Shown: positions 17,998 through 27,557, counted from the first letter of the stretch. The stretch is DNA of 38,617 nucleotides from Comamonadaceae bacterium (GCA_947446885.1 CANFHZ010000013.1:1-38617); one strand, 5' to 3'. Translations and numbers: made by a program. Notes: generated by a model from the sequence alone, not told the origin.

Positions 17998-19002
17998 ATG
18001 AAACTGGCATCAATGGTTCGCGCCGCCCAAGGCGCTGTGGCACTGGCTCTGGCGGCAACGGTTGCACCGGCGGCGGCCTGGGAACCGACCAAGCCCATTG
18101 AGTTCGTCGTCCCCGCAGGCACGGGCGGTGGTGCAGACCAGATGGCCCGCTTTATCCAAGGCGTGGCCGCGAAAAACAAGCTGACCTCGCAACCCATCAT
18201 CGTGGTGAACAAATCCGGTGGCGCGGGTGCCGAAGGTTTTCTGGATGTCAAGGGTGACAAGGGCAACCCGCACAAAATCATCATCACCCTCTCCAACCTG
18301 TTCACCACGCCGCTTGCCACCGGCGTACCGTTTTCCTGGCGTGATCTGACGCCGGTATCGATGCTGGCACTCGACCAGTTTGTGCTCTGGGTGCATTCCG
18401 ATACGCCGTACAAAACCACCGCAGACTATGTGGCGGCCATCAAAGCCGCACCGGACAAGACATTCAAAATGGGCGGCACCGGCTCCAAGCAAGAAGACCA
18501 GATCATCACCGTGCTGCTGGAAAAAAGCATTGGCAAGAAGATGATTTACATCCCGCTCAAAGGTGGTGGTGATGTTGCCGTGCAATTGGTGGGCAAGCAC
18601 ATTGACTCCACCGTGAACAACCCGATTGAGGCCGACAACCACTGGCGCTCCGGTGCGCTGCGTCCTTTGTGCGTGTTCGATAAGGAGCGCCTGCCTTACA
18701 AGAACAAGATGACAGCGACCCAAGCCTGGAGCGACGTTCCAACCTGCGAATCCGCTGGTCTGCCAGTGGACTATTTGATGCTGCGTGGCATCTTCATGAC
18801 GCCCGGCGCAACCGAAGACCAGGTGAAGTACTACCTGGACTTGTTCCAAAAAGTGCGTGCCATGCCGGAATGGAAGGCCTTCATGGAAGAAGGCGCGTTC
18901 AAGCAGACGACCTTGTCCGGCAAAGAGTTTGTGGATTGGCTGGGCAAAGCGGAGCAGCAGCACCGTGACCTGATGAAAGAGGCCGGCTTCCTGGCCAACT
19001 GA
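17998..19002 (+). CDS. Tripartite tricarboxylate transporter substrate-binding protein (TctC family)
   Basis: A 334-residue periplasmic binding protein with a signal peptide (cut near APAAA/W at ~27-28). It has the TctC/Bug layout: PIEFVVPAGTGGGADQMARF at the mature start, then the VVNKSGGAGAEGFL strand that binds the ligand carboxylates. AGAGGAGA precedes the ATG by 4-6 bp. Its place behind oxc, frc and the formyltransferase and before TctB/TctA suggests it binds oxalate or a related dicarboxylate. Burkholderiales carry many paralogues with varied ligands, so the ligand is inference. Confidence 0.88.
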   Translation: MKLASMVRAAQGAVALALAATVAPAAAWEPTKPIEFVVPAGTGGGADQMARFIQGVAAKNKLTSQPIIVVNKSGGAGAEGFLDVKGDKGNPHKIIITLSNLFTTPLATGVPFSWRDLTPVSMLALDQFVLWVHSDTPYKTTADYVAAIKAAPDKTFKMGGTGSKQEDQIITVLLEKSIGKKMIYIPLKGGGDVAVQLVGKHIDSTVNNPIEADNHWRSGALRPLCVFDKERLPYKNKMTATQAWSDVPTCESAGLPVDYLMLRGIFMTPGATEDQVKYYLDLFQKVRAMPEWKAFMEEGAFKQTTLSGKEFVDWLGKAEQQHRDLMKEAGFLAN

Positions 19003-19032
19003 TACTCCATCTGCACTGTAGGACAGGACACC

Positions 19033-19557
19033 ATGACTACACCAAATCATCTGGACGGGGAGGACCGCGACGACTCCCCGGCCACTCTGACGCGCGGCCC
19101 TGAATTGATCGTGGGACTGGTCATCATGGGTCTTGCCGCGCTGGTCATCACCGACAGCATGCGGATAGGAACAGGCTGGGCCGACGATGGCCCGCAAGCG
19201 GGTTATTTCCCGTTCTACGTCGGCCTGATATTGATGGCCGCCAGCGGCCTGATCGTCTTGACGACGCTGCTGAAATGGGGCCGTGCCAAAGGCATATTCG
19301 CCACCCGCAACGAGCTGGTTCCGGTGTTTCAAATGCTGGTGCCCATGGTGATCTACGTAGTCGCCATGGTGTACCTGGGCATTTACCTGCCCTCCGCGCT
19401 GCTGATCGGGTTTTTCATGCGCCGCCACGGCGGTTTTGCCTGGCCTTTGACCCTGGGCGTATCCATCGGCGTGCCCTTGGCATTTTTCTTGGTGTTCGAG
19501 AAATGGTTTTTGGTGCCTTTGCCCAAAGGCCCAATTGAAAACTTGCTGGGGTTCTAA
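19033..19557 (+). CDS. Tripartite tricarboxylate transporter small membrane subunit (TctB family)
   Basis: A 174-residue protein with four hydrophobic helices (starting near LIVGLVIMGLAALVI), the size and topology of TctB. The acidic N-terminal tail is cytoplasmic. AGGACAGG lies ~5 bp before ATG. Its TAA overlaps the ATG of the next gene by one base (TAATG), which is typical coupling of TctB to TctA. Confidence 0.87.
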   Translation: MTTPNHLDGEDRDDSPATLTRGPELIVGLVIMGLAALVITDSMRIGTGWADDGPQAGYFPFYVGLILMAASGLIVLTTLLKWGRAKGIFATRNELVPVFQMLVPMVIYVVAMVYLGIYLPSALLIGFFMRRHGGFAWPLTLGVSIGVPLAFFLVFEKWFLVPLPKGPIENLLGF

Positions 19558-21062
19558 TGGAAGAAGTCAACAACCTCTTCGGCGGATTCGCCGTCGCGCT
19601 GACGCTGCCCAACATCCTGTACATGCTGATCGGCATCACGCTGGGTGTCTTGATTGGCGTGTTGCCCGGCTTGGGCGGAGCCAACGGTATCGCAATTTTG
19701 CTGCCGCTGACTTTCTCCATGAACCCCACCTCGGCCATCATCATGCTCTCCTGTATTTACTGGGGCGCTTTGTTTGGCGGTGCGATTACCTCGATCCTCT
19801 TCAACATACCGGGAGAACCCTGGTCAGTGGCCACCACTTTTGACGGCTACCCCATGGCGCAACAGGGTAAGGCGGCGCAGGCGCTGACGGCAGCTTTCAC
19901 GTCTTCGTTCATCGGCGCATTTTTCGCAGTCGCCCTCATCACCTTCTTGGCACCGGTGTTGGCTAAATTTGCGCTCAACTTCGGCCCTGCCGAATACTTT
20001 GCGGTGCAGTTGCTGACCTTTTGCAGCTTTGTGGGTATGAGCAAGGAGCCGCCCACCAAAGTGATTGTGGCCATGATGCTGGGCTTCGCCCTGGCCACGG
20101 TCGGCATGGACACGGTGACCGGGCAGCTGCGTATGACCTATGGCTTCCCCGTGCTGCTCAAAGGCTTTGACTTCCTCATTGCGGTGATCGGACTCTTTGG
20201 CATTGGCGAAATCCTGCTGACCATGGAAGAAGGCCTGGCCTTCAAAGGCAAGTCGGCCAAACTCAATCCCAGAGTGGTGTGGGAAACCTGGAAGACGCTT
20301 CCCCAGTACTGGCTGACCTTTTTGCGATCGACTGCCATTGGCTGCTGGATGGGCATTACGCCGGGTGGCGCAACGCCTGCCTCGTTCATGAGCTATGGCA
20401 TCGCGCAGCGTATGTCCAAAGAGCCTGAAACTTTTGGCAAAGGGCAGATCGAGGGCGTTCTGGCACCTGAGACGGCTGCGCATGCGGCCGGCACCTCGGC
20501 CTTGCTGCCCATGTTGACCCTGGGTATCCCGGGTTCGCCGACCGCCGCCGTGTTGCTGGGCGGTTTGATGATCTGGGGCTTGCAGCCCGGCCCCATGCTA
20601 TTTGTAGAACACAAAGACTTTGTATGGGGCTTGATTGCCTCGATGTACCTGGGCAATATCGTCGGCCTGCTGGTGGTTTTGACCACCGTACCGTATTGGG
20701 CGGCGTTTTTGCGCATTCCGTTTTCGGTGATCGCGCCGGTGATTGTGGTGATTTGCGCCATAGGGGCCTACACCGTACACAGCGCCATGTTCGACGTGGT
20801 GATGATGATGGTATTCGGGGTGGTAGGTTATTTGTTCAAAAAGCTCAAGTACCCCATGGCACCCCTGGTGCTGGCGCTGGTACTGGGTGATATGGCAGAG
20901 GCCAGTTTCCGCCAGTCCATGCTGCTCTCACAAGGGGACGTGTCGATCTTCTGGTCGAACAAGCTGGTTGGCAGCATTGCCGGTCTGGCCGTGCTGATGC
21001 TGATCTGGCCCCTGATCGGTTCGGTCAAATCGCTGTTCAGCGGAAAAGCTGCCAACTCCTAA
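19557..21062 (+). CDS. Tripartite tricarboxylate transporter large membrane subunit (TctA family)
   Basis: A 501-residue permease with about twelve helices, full TctA length. Signature motifs are GVLIGVLPGLGGANGIAILLPLTF at the N terminus and the second repeat GCWMGITPGGATPASFMSYG, with LTLGIPGSPTAAVLLGGLM further on. It imports carboxylates with protons or sodium, fed by the periplasmic TctC. Coupled to TctB by a 1-base overlap, it closes the oxalate operon; a hairpin follows within 5 bp. Confidence 0.92.
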   Translation: MEEVNNLFGGFAVALTLPNILYMLIGITLGVLIGVLPGLGGANGIAILLPLTFSMNPTSAIIMLSCIYWGALFGGAITSILFNIPGEPWSVATTFDGYPMAQQGKAAQALTAAFTSSFIGAFFAVALITFLAPVLAKFALNFGPAEYFAVQLLTFCSFVGMSKEPPTKVIVAMMLGFALATVGMDTVTGQLRMTYGFPVLLKGFDFLIAVIGLFGIGEILLTMEEGLAFKGKSAKLNPRVVWETWKTLPQYWLTFLRSTAIGCWMGITPGGATPASFMSYGIAQRMSKEPETFGKGQIEGVLAPETAAHAAGTSALLPMLTLGIPGSPTAAVLLGGLMIWGLQPGPMLFVEHKDFVWGLIASMYLGNIVGLLVVLTTVPYWAAFLRIPFSVIAPVIVVICAIGAYTVHSAMFDVVMMMVFGVVGYLFKKLKYPMAPLVLALVLGDMAEASFRQSMLLSQGDVSIFWSNKLVGSIAGLAVLMLIWPLIGSVKSLFSGKAANS

Positions 21063-21065
21063 GTT

Positions 21066-21103
21066 GCGCAGCCTGTCCGGCCCGTGACAGGGTTGGGCTG
21101 CGT
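21066..21103. terminator. Possible terminator hairpin after the oxalate operon
   Basis: A two-part stem sits between the convergent TctA and exported-protein genes. The inner stem is CCTGTC/GACAGG (6 bp) around an 8-base loop; the outer stem is GCGCAG/CTGCGT (one G-T pair) with a 6-base bulge on the right. There is no T-run, so intrinsic termination is uncertain. Confidence 0.4.
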
Positions 21104-21106
21104 CAG

Positions 21107-21499
21107 CTATTTGCAGGCGTATTGAAACTGGGCCTCGTCCAGCGGCGCTGCGGCGACCGGTGCAAAGGTTCCTGCGGACTCAAAGCCATACAAAGGCTCG
21201 CCCTTCGCAAGGTGGCCTGAAAACAACAATGTCTTGACCGAGCGGTGCTGGCGGCCCACACAGTCGAATTCTTTCAATTCGCGCATGGACTGGTAATTGG
21301 TCCACAGCAGGGGCGGCGGCAGCCGGATGGACTGAACGGCGTTGTAGTCGGCCATGGACCACATACGCACGATATTGCCGGTCTTGCGCTTGGTATTGGC
21401 TTCGCCATACAAGTTGAAGGCCTCTGTCTTGGCGATGAAACTCCAATCGGCCCAGGCCGGCATGGCGGCAAACATGCCCCAAAGTATCCATTTGCGCAT
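21107..21499 (-). CDS. Small exported protein, surface-adhesin E-like
   Basis: A 130-residue protein with a short signal peptide (WILWGMFAAMPAWA, cut before DWSF). The mature part resembles small surface-adhesin E-like domains: repeated aromatic strand patterns, WSMADY in the middle, and two cysteines (in FDCVG and at the C-terminal YACK) that may form a disulfide. The function is unknown. ATG 21499 has GGAG 8 bp upstream; a longer in-frame extension overlaps the coxG-like gene and lacks family support. It is the last gene of the minus-strand cox-type cluster and need not be functionally linked. Confidence 0.6.
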   Translation of the reverse strand: MRKWILWGMFAAMPAWADWSFIAKTEAFNLYGEANTKRKTGNIVRMWSMADYNAVQSIRLPPPLLWTNYQSMRELKEFDCVGRQHRSVKTLLFSGHLAKGEPLYGFESAGTFAPVAAAPLDEAQFQYACK

Positions 21500-21563
21500 T
21501 CTTGAAGCTCCAAAAATGGCGCCCCCAACTTTTGCTGTGAAAGCGTACGCAGCACGCGCGCGG

Positions 21564-22139
21564 CTACCGCAGCAAAAACACCCCGAGCAAAATAACTGCG
21601 GCACCAGCAAGCCACCAGATCAAAGACCCGGAGCTTGGAGCCGACGCGGGGGAAGGCGTTGTTGCTGGTTCGGCAGCAGACGCATAAGCTTGAGGATATT
21701 TGGCTTGCATCGCTGCATCAAACCGTTTGAAAAAATCCTCGGCAAGCGATTTGGCCGCGCCGTCGATCAGCCGTTGACCCAGTTGCGCCACCTTGCCGCC
21801 CACGGAGGCTTGCACCGAATAGCTCAGGGTATGGCCACTGCCTTTGGGGGTGAGTTGCACCTTGGCGCTGCCCTTTCCATGCCCGGCCGGACCACCCTGC
21901 CCTTCAAAACTGATGGTGTAACTTTGCGGCGGGTTGATGTCGGAGAGCACAATTTTCCCCGTGAATTTGGCCGATACCGGTCCGATTTTCAGCGCCATGC
22001 CGATGGCATAGGCATCCGGGCCGGTGGACTCCACCTTGTCGCAGCCCGGAATGCACTGCTTCAGTACGTCCGGGTCGTTCAGCGCCTCCCAGGCCTGTTG
22101 TTGGGTAATGGCCAGTTCGCGGCTGCCTTGCATTTCCAT
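21564..22139 (-). CDS. coxG: CoxG-like SRPBCC-domain protein
   Basis: A 191-residue protein with an SRPBCC/START-like fold (residues ~1-145) of the CO dehydrogenase subunit G family: ELAITQQQAWEALNDPDVLKQCIPGC, then SYSVQASVGGKVAQLGQRLI. After a Pro/Ser/Ala linker, residues ~172-191 form one transmembrane helix ending LGVFLLR. CoxG is thought to anchor or recruit the molybdenum hydroxylase to the membrane. AGGA lies 6 bp before ATG 22139. It follows the VWA gene by 38 bp in the same operon. Confidence 0.85.
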   Translation of the reverse strand: MEMQGSRELAITQQQAWEALNDPDVLKQCIPGCDKVESTGPDAYAIGMALKIGPVSAKFTGKIVLSDINPPQSYTISFEGQGGPAGHGKGSAKVQLTPKGSGHTLSYSVQASVGGKVAQLGQRLIDGAAKSLAEDFFKRFDAAMQAKYPQAYASAAEPATTPSPASAPSSGSLIWWLAGAAVILLGVFLLR

Positions 22140-22177
22140 AGTCAATCCTTTCGATAGCGGGTGTATGCGGATACCGC

Positions 22178-23362
22178 CTAGCGCTTCATCAATTGCGCCA
22201 GGCTGAGCGCCAGGTCTTCCAACTTGGTCAGGTTATGGATGGCCACCATGCCGTGTGCAACCCGATTCAGCGCCTGCGCGCCCTGCGCCAATGGCGCATA
22301 GCCCTCAAAGCGCAGCAAAGGATTGAGCCACAAAATGCGCCGCGTGTGCAGTTTCAGCCAGGCCAGTTCCTGTGCCAGCGCCTGCGGTTCGCCAGTGTCT
22401 AAGCCGTCCGTGACGATCAAGACCATGGTACGCCGTCCCACCAATGTGCGCGCATGGTGCCTGCGCAAGCTTTCCAGAGACTGACCGAGCTGGGTGCCAC
22501 CGGCAAAGTCCGCTATCAGCGCATTGGCATGGTCCAGCATGGCATCGGTATCGCCCAGCTTGAAAGCGCTGCCCAAATCCGTGAGCTGCGTCCCGAACGC
22601 AAACACCTGCCGTTGCGTGTGTTGACGGGTGGCTGCGTGTAAAAAAGCCAGCAGCAAGCGCGCATAGCGCTCCATGGATCCGGACACATCCACCAAGACC
22701 AGTAGCGGCAGCGCCTGCATACAGCGCTGGCGCCGGGGCAGATGCAACATCTCGCCGCCTAAGCGCACCGAGGCGCGCATCGCGCTGGCCCAGTGCAGCT
22801 GCGCCCCCCGCCCCCCCGGGCGCATGCGGCGGCTGGGGATCTCGGGAAGTGGCAAGGCAATATCCCGCACCAGACGTTCCACCAGCCGGTACTCGGTCGC
22901 GGACAAGGCATTGAAGTCCGCATGGCGCAAGCGCTGCACGTCGCTGGCAGTCATGGCCGCATCAAAGTCAACTTTCTGGTCCTCGCCGGTGGGTTTGGCC
23001 TGGTGGCCCAAATGGGCTTGCGGCGACAGGGCCTCGCGCACACGGGGGCGGCGTTTGCTCGGTTCCGCTTTGCCTTCGGCACTGGGCAGCATTTGCGCCA
23101 GTAGCTTGTGCGCCATATTGGGGTCGCGGAAAAAGGCATCGAACAACTCACGGAAGACCGCGCGGTCCTGCTCACGGCTGAGCAAAACGGCTTCCAGTGC
23201 GGCGCTGAGGTCGTCCCGGTTATCGAGACCCACTTGCATGGCGGCCTGTGCGGACAAGGCGATGCGGGAACTGTCCACCGGAATCCCGGCTCGGCGCAAA
23301 GTACGTCCGAATGCGGCGAGGTTGTCCGCGAACTTGCCAGTTCGCGCATCACCCAGGCTCAT
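22178..23362 (-). CDS. coxE: CoxE-like VWA-domain protein
   Basis: A 394-residue protein with a C-terminal von Willebrand factor A domain. The MIDAS metal site is DVSGS at 225-229, with TDGLDTGEP later as the second half. The N-terminal ~180 residues are the helical region typical of CoxE-type proteins. It works with the MoxR-like ATPase in front of it to mature the active site of the molybdenum hydroxylase. Its ATG overlaps the ATPase stop by 4 bp (ATGA), so translation is coupled. Confidence 0.88.
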   Translation of the reverse strand: MSLGDARTGKFADNLAAFGRTLRRAGIPVDSSRIALSAQAAMQVGLDNRDDLSAALEAVLLSREQDRAVFRELFDAFFRDPNMAHKLLAQMLPSAEGKAEPSKRRPRVREALSPQAHLGHQAKPTGEDQKVDFDAAMTASDVQRLRHADFNALSATEYRLVERLVRDIALPLPEIPSRRMRPGGRGAQLHWASAMRASVRLGGEMLHLPRRQRCMQALPLLVLVDVSGSMERYARLLLAFLHAATRQHTQRQVFAFGTQLTDLGSAFKLGDTDAMLDHANALIADFAGGTQLGQSLESLRRHHARTLVGRRTMVLIVTDGLDTGEPQALAQELAWLKLHTRRILWLNPLLRFEGYAPLAQGAQALNRVAHGMVAIHNLTKLEDLALSLAQLMKR

Positions 23363-24279
23363 GCGGCGGGTTCCGGCGGCAGGAGGACGGATTCCGCCAC
23401 GGCCAAAGTCAAGGCGGCGACATCCTCACGCTGTTTGAACATGATGCCCGCCGTGTCGCGCATCACCTCGGGGTCGAGCACCAAAGTGTCAAGCGCGACC
23501 AGGGCTTTGGCCCATTCGACGCTCTCGGCAATACCCGGTGCGCGCTGGAAGGCGTTGGAAAAAGGCAGGCTGCGCAGACGGGTTACCACGTCAGCGACCT
23601 GCTGCGCCAAGACCGCCGGAGCCTGCGGCACCTGGGCGCTGATGATGGCCAGCTCGCGGTCGCGCTCCGGGTAATCCAGCCAGTGGTAGAGACAACGCCG
23701 CTTGACCGCGTCGTTGAGCTCGCGCGTTCGGTTACTGGTGAGAATGGTCACGGGCTTGACCGCGGCGCGCACGGTACCGATTTCAGGGATGCTCACCTGG
23801 TACTCGCCCAGGTACTCCAGCAAAAAGGCCTCAAAAGGCTCATCGGCGCGGTCCACCTCATCGATCAGGAGCACCGCGCCCGGCGCAGGCGCTTCCAGCG
23901 CCTGCAACAGCGGGCGGCGGATGAGGTAGCGGTCCTGGTAGACCTCGCGCTCGACCTGCGCCACTGCATCGCCACCGGCTGCTTCGGTATGCCCTTGCGC
24001 GGCCCGCATGTGCAGCAACTGCGCAGCGTAGTTCCACTCGTAAAGTGCCTCACGCTGTTCGAGCCCGTCATAACACTGCAGACGCAAAAGCTGGCGTTGC
24101 AGGGCAATGGACAAGGCCTTGGCCAGCTCGGTCTTGCCAACCCCGGGCTCGCCCTCCAGCAACAGCGGGCGTTCCAGCTTGAGCGCCAAATACACCGCCG
24201 TCGCCAAACGCCGGTCGGCAAAGTAACCCGCTCCCCGCAGGGCGTCCACCAGAGCGTCGACAGAAGAAAATTTATGCAT
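23359..24279 (-). CDS. coxD: CoxD-like MoxR-family AAA+ ATPase
   Basis: A 306-residue AAA+ ATPase. Walker A is GEPGVGKT (43-50), Walker B is LLIDEVD (137-143), and sensor 1 is in TILTSNRTRELND. The region is like MoxR/CoxD ATPases that use ATP to mature a bound metalloenzyme, here probably sulfuration or metal insertion in the large subunit. No Shine-Dalgarno site precedes its ATG; the T-run of a terminator ends 8 bp upstream, so expression probably depends on read-through from coxM or on an unseen promoter. Confidence 0.88.
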   Translation of the reverse strand: MHKFSSVDALVDALRGAGYFADRRLATAVYLALKLERPLLLEGEPGVGKTELAKALSIALQRQLLRLQCYDGLEQREALYEWNYAAQLLHMRAAQGHTEAAGGDAVAQVEREVYQDRYLIRRPLLQALEAPAPGAVLLIDEVDRADEPFEAFLLEYLGEYQVSIPEIGTVRAAVKPVTILTSNRTRELNDAVKRRCLYHWLDYPERDRELAIISAQVPQAPAVLAQQVADVVTRLRSLPFSNAFQRAPGIAESVEWAKALVALDTLVLDPEVMRDTAGIMFKQREDVAALTLAVAESVLLPPEPAA

Positions 24280-24287
24280 AAGAAATC

Positions 24288-24321
24288 AAAAAAAAGGCCC
24301 CGGGCTTCGCACACGGGGCCT
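24288..24321 (-). terminator. Rho-independent terminator between coxM and coxD
   Basis: On the minus strand an 8-bp stem (AGGCCCCG / CGGGGCCT, 24321-24295) with an 11-base loop runs into eight T (24295-24288). It lies 29 bp after the medium-subunit stop and directly in front of the ATPase gene, so it splits the cluster into a structural and a maturation part. Confidence 0.85.
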
Positions 24322-24349
24322 CTGACGCGTCATAGCGCCGTCGCTGACC

Positions 24350-25141
24350 CTACCCCAGGCACTGCGCCACAGCCCGCTGCGTTTGCACGCTGATCAGGTT
24401 GGCGCGGTAGGCGGCACTGGCGTGGATATCGGCGTTCAAATCGCTGGCATCAATATGCACTGCCGCCGCCGAGGCCACGGTAAAGCTCTTATTCAAAGCG
24501 TCTTCCAGTCCCTTGTGGCGGAACACGCCTTGTCCAGCACCCGTGACCGCCACGCGCACGCCCGAGGCCGTCTGCGCCAGGAAGACGCCGACCAGCGCAA
24601 AGCGCGATGCCGATTGGACAAACTTCATATATGCCGCCTTTTTGGGCTGCGGGAAGCTGACTGCTGTGATGACTTCACCGGATTCCAAAGCCGTGGTGAA
24701 CATGCCGAGGAAAAAATCATCAGCGGCAATGCGGCGCTTGTTGGTGTGCACCGTAGCGCCCAAACCAAGCACTGCGCTGGGGTAGCAGGCGGATGGATCG
24801 TTGTTCGCCAAGGAGCCGCCAATGGTGCCCATGGCACGAACCTGGCGGTCACCAATATGGCCGGCCAAGTGGGCCAAAGCCGGAATGGTCGACTTGACGA
24901 CCGTGCTGTTGGCCACGTCCATGTGCCGGGTCATGGCGCCAATGACCACTGCGTCACCGTTGCGCTCTAAACCCACCAGTTCTTTGACGCCGCCCAGATC
25001 GACCAGATGGCCGGGCTGGGACAGGCGCATCTTCATGGATGGCAGCAGCGTCTGGCCACCGGCCAGGATTTGGCCGCCACCGGCGGCCGCAGCAACTGCC
25101 GCGTCCAAGGCGCTGGGACGGTCGAGTGTGAATGCATACAT
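24350..25141 (-). CDS. Molybdenum hydroxylase FAD-binding medium subunit (CoxM-like)
   Basis: A 263-residue flavoprotein subunit of the xanthine oxidase family. The FAD sites are AGGQTLLPSMKMR near residue 26-38 and TIGGSLANNDPSACYP near 100, both nearly canonical. It passes electrons from the 2Fe-2S clusters to the acceptor. It follows the large subunit by 21 bp; the order small-large-medium on one strand is that of form II operons. It ends before the terminator at 24288-24321. Confidence 0.9.
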   Translation of the reverse strand: MYAFTLDRPSALDAAVAAAAGGGQILAGGQTLLPSMKMRLSQPGHLVDLGGVKELVGLERNGDAVVIGAMTRHMDVANSTVVKSTIPALAHLAGHIGDRQVRAMGTIGGSLANNDPSACYPSAVLGLGATVHTNKRRIAADDFFLGMFTTALESGEVITAVSFPQPKKAAYMKFVQSASRFALVGVFLAQTASGVRVAVTGAGQGVFRHKGLEDALNKSFTVASAAAVHIDASDLNADIHASAAYRANLISVQTQRAVAQCLG

Positions 25142-25162
25142 AGTCTGTGCTCCTTGGTCGCT

Positions 25163-27535
25163 TTAGGCTTTGGCCGCTTGGATGGCTTCCCACACGCGGT
25201 GGGGGGTGGCGGGCATGTCGAATTCCTTCACACCCAAGCCGTGCAAAGCATCAAGCACAGCGTTGATAACGGCGGGTGGCGAACCGATGGCACCGGCTTC
25301 GCCGCAGCCTTTGGTTCCCAGGGGGTTATGGGTGCAGGGGGTGCAGACATTACCGATCTTGAATTCAGGGAAGTCATCGGCGCGCGGCATGGTGTAGTCC
25401 ATGAAGGAGCCGGTCAGCAACTGGCCGGTCTCGCGGTCATATACGCAGTTTTCCATCAACGCCTGGCCTATGCCTTGCACCAGCCCGCCGTGCACCTGGC
25501 CCTCGACGATCATGGGGTTGATGATGGTGCCGAAGTCGTCCACCGCAGTGAACTTGTCCACGCGGGTCACGCCGGTGGCTGGGTCCACTTCCACTTCGCA
25601 GATGTAAGTGCCGGCCGGGAAGGTGAAGTTGGTCGGGTCGTAGAACGCGGTTTCGTTCAGGCCGGGCTCCAGCTTGTCCAGCGGGTAGTTGTGTGGCACG
25701 TAGGCAGTCAAAGCGACCTGGCCGAAAGTGACCTTTTTGTCGGTGCCCTTGACGGTGAACTCGCCGTTGGCGAATTCGACGTCTGCATCGCTGGACTCCA
25801 TCAGGTGGGCCGCGATTTTCTTGGCCTTGGTCTCGATCTTGTCCAGCGCCTTCATGATGGCCGCGCCACCGACCGAGATCGAACGCGAGCCGTAAGTGCC
25901 CATGCCGAAGGGCACCCTGCCGGTGTCGCCGTGGACCACATCCACCGCTTCCACCGCCACGCCCAAACGGGCTGCCACCACCTGCGCAAACGTGGTCTCG
26001 TGTCCCTGGCCGTGGCTGTGCGAGCCGGTGAATACCGTCACGCTGCCGGTGGGATGCACGCGGATTTCGCCGCATTCAAACAAACCGGCACGCGCGCCCA
26101 AAGCACCAGCGATATTGCTGGGCGCAATGCCGCAGGCTTCGATGTAGCTGGAGTAGCCAATGCCGCGCAGCAGACCTTTGGACGCGCTGGCCGCTTTGCG
26201 GGCTGCATAGCCCGCGGTATCGCCCAGAACCTCTGCCTTATCCAGGCAGGCGCGGTAGTCGCCGATGTCGTACTGCAAGGCCACCGGCGTCTGGTAAGGC
26301 CAGCTATTGATGAAATTGCGTTTGCGGATTTCGTCCTGCGCAAGACCCATTTCCCAACCACAGCGGCTGACCAGGCGCTCCAGCAAATAGGTTGCTTCGG
26401 GGCGACCCGCGCCACGGTAGGCGTCGACTGGCGCGGTGTTGGTGAACCAGGAGTCCACTTCCACATAAATCTGCGGGCAGGTGTACTGGCCCGCCAGAAG
26501 GGTTGCGTACAGGATGGTGGGAACCGCCGTCGAGAAGGTGGACAGGTATGCACCCAGGTTGGCGTCGGTGTGCACCCGCATGGCCAAGAATTTGCCGTCC
26601 TTGTCCATGGCCATTTCGGCGTGGCTGACGTGGTCACGGCCATGGGCGTCAGTAAGGAAAGACTCGGAGCGCTCGCAAGTCCACTTGATGCTGCGGTTGA
26701 CCTGTTTGGCCGCCCAGGTCAGCGCCACATCCTCGGCATACAGGTAAATTTTGGAGCCAAAACCGCCACCCACGTCGGGCGCGATCACGCGCACTTTGTG
26801 CTCGGGAAGACCCAGCACAAACGCCGTCATCAGCAGGCGCTCGACGTGCGGGTTTTGGTTGGACACATACAGCACGTACTCTTCGGTGGCGCGGCTGTAG
26901 TTACCGATCGCCACGCGCGGCTCCATGGCGTTGGGCACCAGGCGGTTGTTAATGAGATCCAGCTTGGTCACATGGGCCGCCGTGGCAAACGCGGCATCGA
27001 CCTGGCTCTTATCGCCCAGGACCCATTTGAAGCAGTGGTTGTTGGGGGCAGCGTCGTGCAGCTGCGCGCCCGTTGCGGCGTCGCGCACATCGACCACAGC
27101 GGGCAGAACGTCATAGTCAACCACAACGGCCTCAGCGGCGTTCTTGGCCTGCTCGACGCTGTCGGCAATCACCATGGCCACCTGATCGCCCACATGGCGC
27201 GCCTTGCCCAGTGCCAACACCGGGTGCGGCGGCTCTTTCATGGGGCTGCCATCGGGGTTGTTGATCAGCCAGCCGCAGGGCAATCCGCCCATCTTGCCTT
27301 CGAGGTCTTTGCCAATGAAAATTTTGACAACGCCCGGCATTTTTTCAGCCGCGCTGATGTCAATGCTTTTGATGATGGCGTGGGCGTGCGGGCTGCGCAC
27401 AAAGATGGCGTAGCTTTGCGCCTCCATCGTGATGTCGTCGGTGTAGTTGCCTGCACCGGTCAAAAAGCGGTAGTCCTCTTTGCGGCGCAGAGATTCGCCG
27501 ATGTGGGGAAGTTTGGAAAAGTCTGATGCACCCAT
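25163..27535 (-). CDS. Molybdenum hydroxylase large subunit, form II CoxL-like
   Basis: A 790-residue molybdopterin-cytosine-dinucleotide-binding subunit. It opens with [20 protein letters not shown], and later carries [13 protein letters not shown] and a C-terminal [17 protein letters not shown] loop with the glutamate base. The active-site loop is AYRGAGR (372-378), the form II signature; true CO dehydrogenases (form I) have AYXCSFR with the copper-binding cysteine. The reaction may therefore not be CO oxidation; hydroxylation of a small carbonyl or heterocycle is equally possible. ATG 27535 has AGGAG ~9 bp upstream; the longer upstream frame is not used. Confidence 0.92.
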   Translation of the reverse strand: MGASDFSKLPHIGESLRRKEDYRFLTGAGNYTDDITMEAQSYAIFVRSPHAHAIIKSIDISAAEKMPGVVKIFIGKDLEGKMGGLPCGWLINNPDGSPMKEPPHPVLALGKARHVGDQVAMVIADSVEQAKNAAEAVVVDYDVLPAVVDVRDAATGAQLHDAAPNNHCFKWVLGDKSQVDAAFATAAHVTKLDLINNRLVPNAMEPRVAIGNYSRATEEYVLYVSNQNPHVERLLMTAFVLGLPEHKVRVIAPDVGGGFGSKIYLYAEDVALTWAAKQVNRSIKWTCERSESFLTDAHGRDHVSHAEMAMDKDGKFLAMRVHTDANLGAYLSTFSTAVPTILYATLLAGQYTCPQIYVEVDSWFTNTAPVDAYRGAGRPEATYLLERLVSRCGWEMGLAQDEIRKRNFINSWPYQTPVALQYDIGDYRACLDKAEVLGDTAGYAARKAASASKGLLRGIGYSSYIEACGIAPSNIAGALGARAGLFECGEIRVHPTGSVTVFTGSHSHGQGHETTFAQVVAARLGVAVEAVDVVHGDTGRVPFGMGTYGSRSISVGGAAIMKALDKIETKAKKIAAHLMESSDADVEFANGEFTVKGTDKKVTFGQVALTAYVPHNYPLDKLEPGLNETAFYDPTNFTFPAGTYICEVEVDPATGVTRVDKFTAVDDFGTIINPMIVEGQVHGGLVQGIGQALMENCVYDRETGQLLTGSFMDYTMPRADDFPEFKIGNVCTPCTHNPLGTKGCGEAGAIGSPPAVINAVLDALHGLGVKEFDMPATPHRVWEAIQAAKA

Positions 27536-27557
27536 GGTGTTTGCTCCTAAAAGGTGT

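Noticed and set aside
25007-27526. Long open frame (839 codons) on the + strand opposite the CoxL-like gene
   Set aside because: It is antisense to a full-length gene with recognised motifs, and its translation has no domain; GC-rich DNA gives such open shadows.
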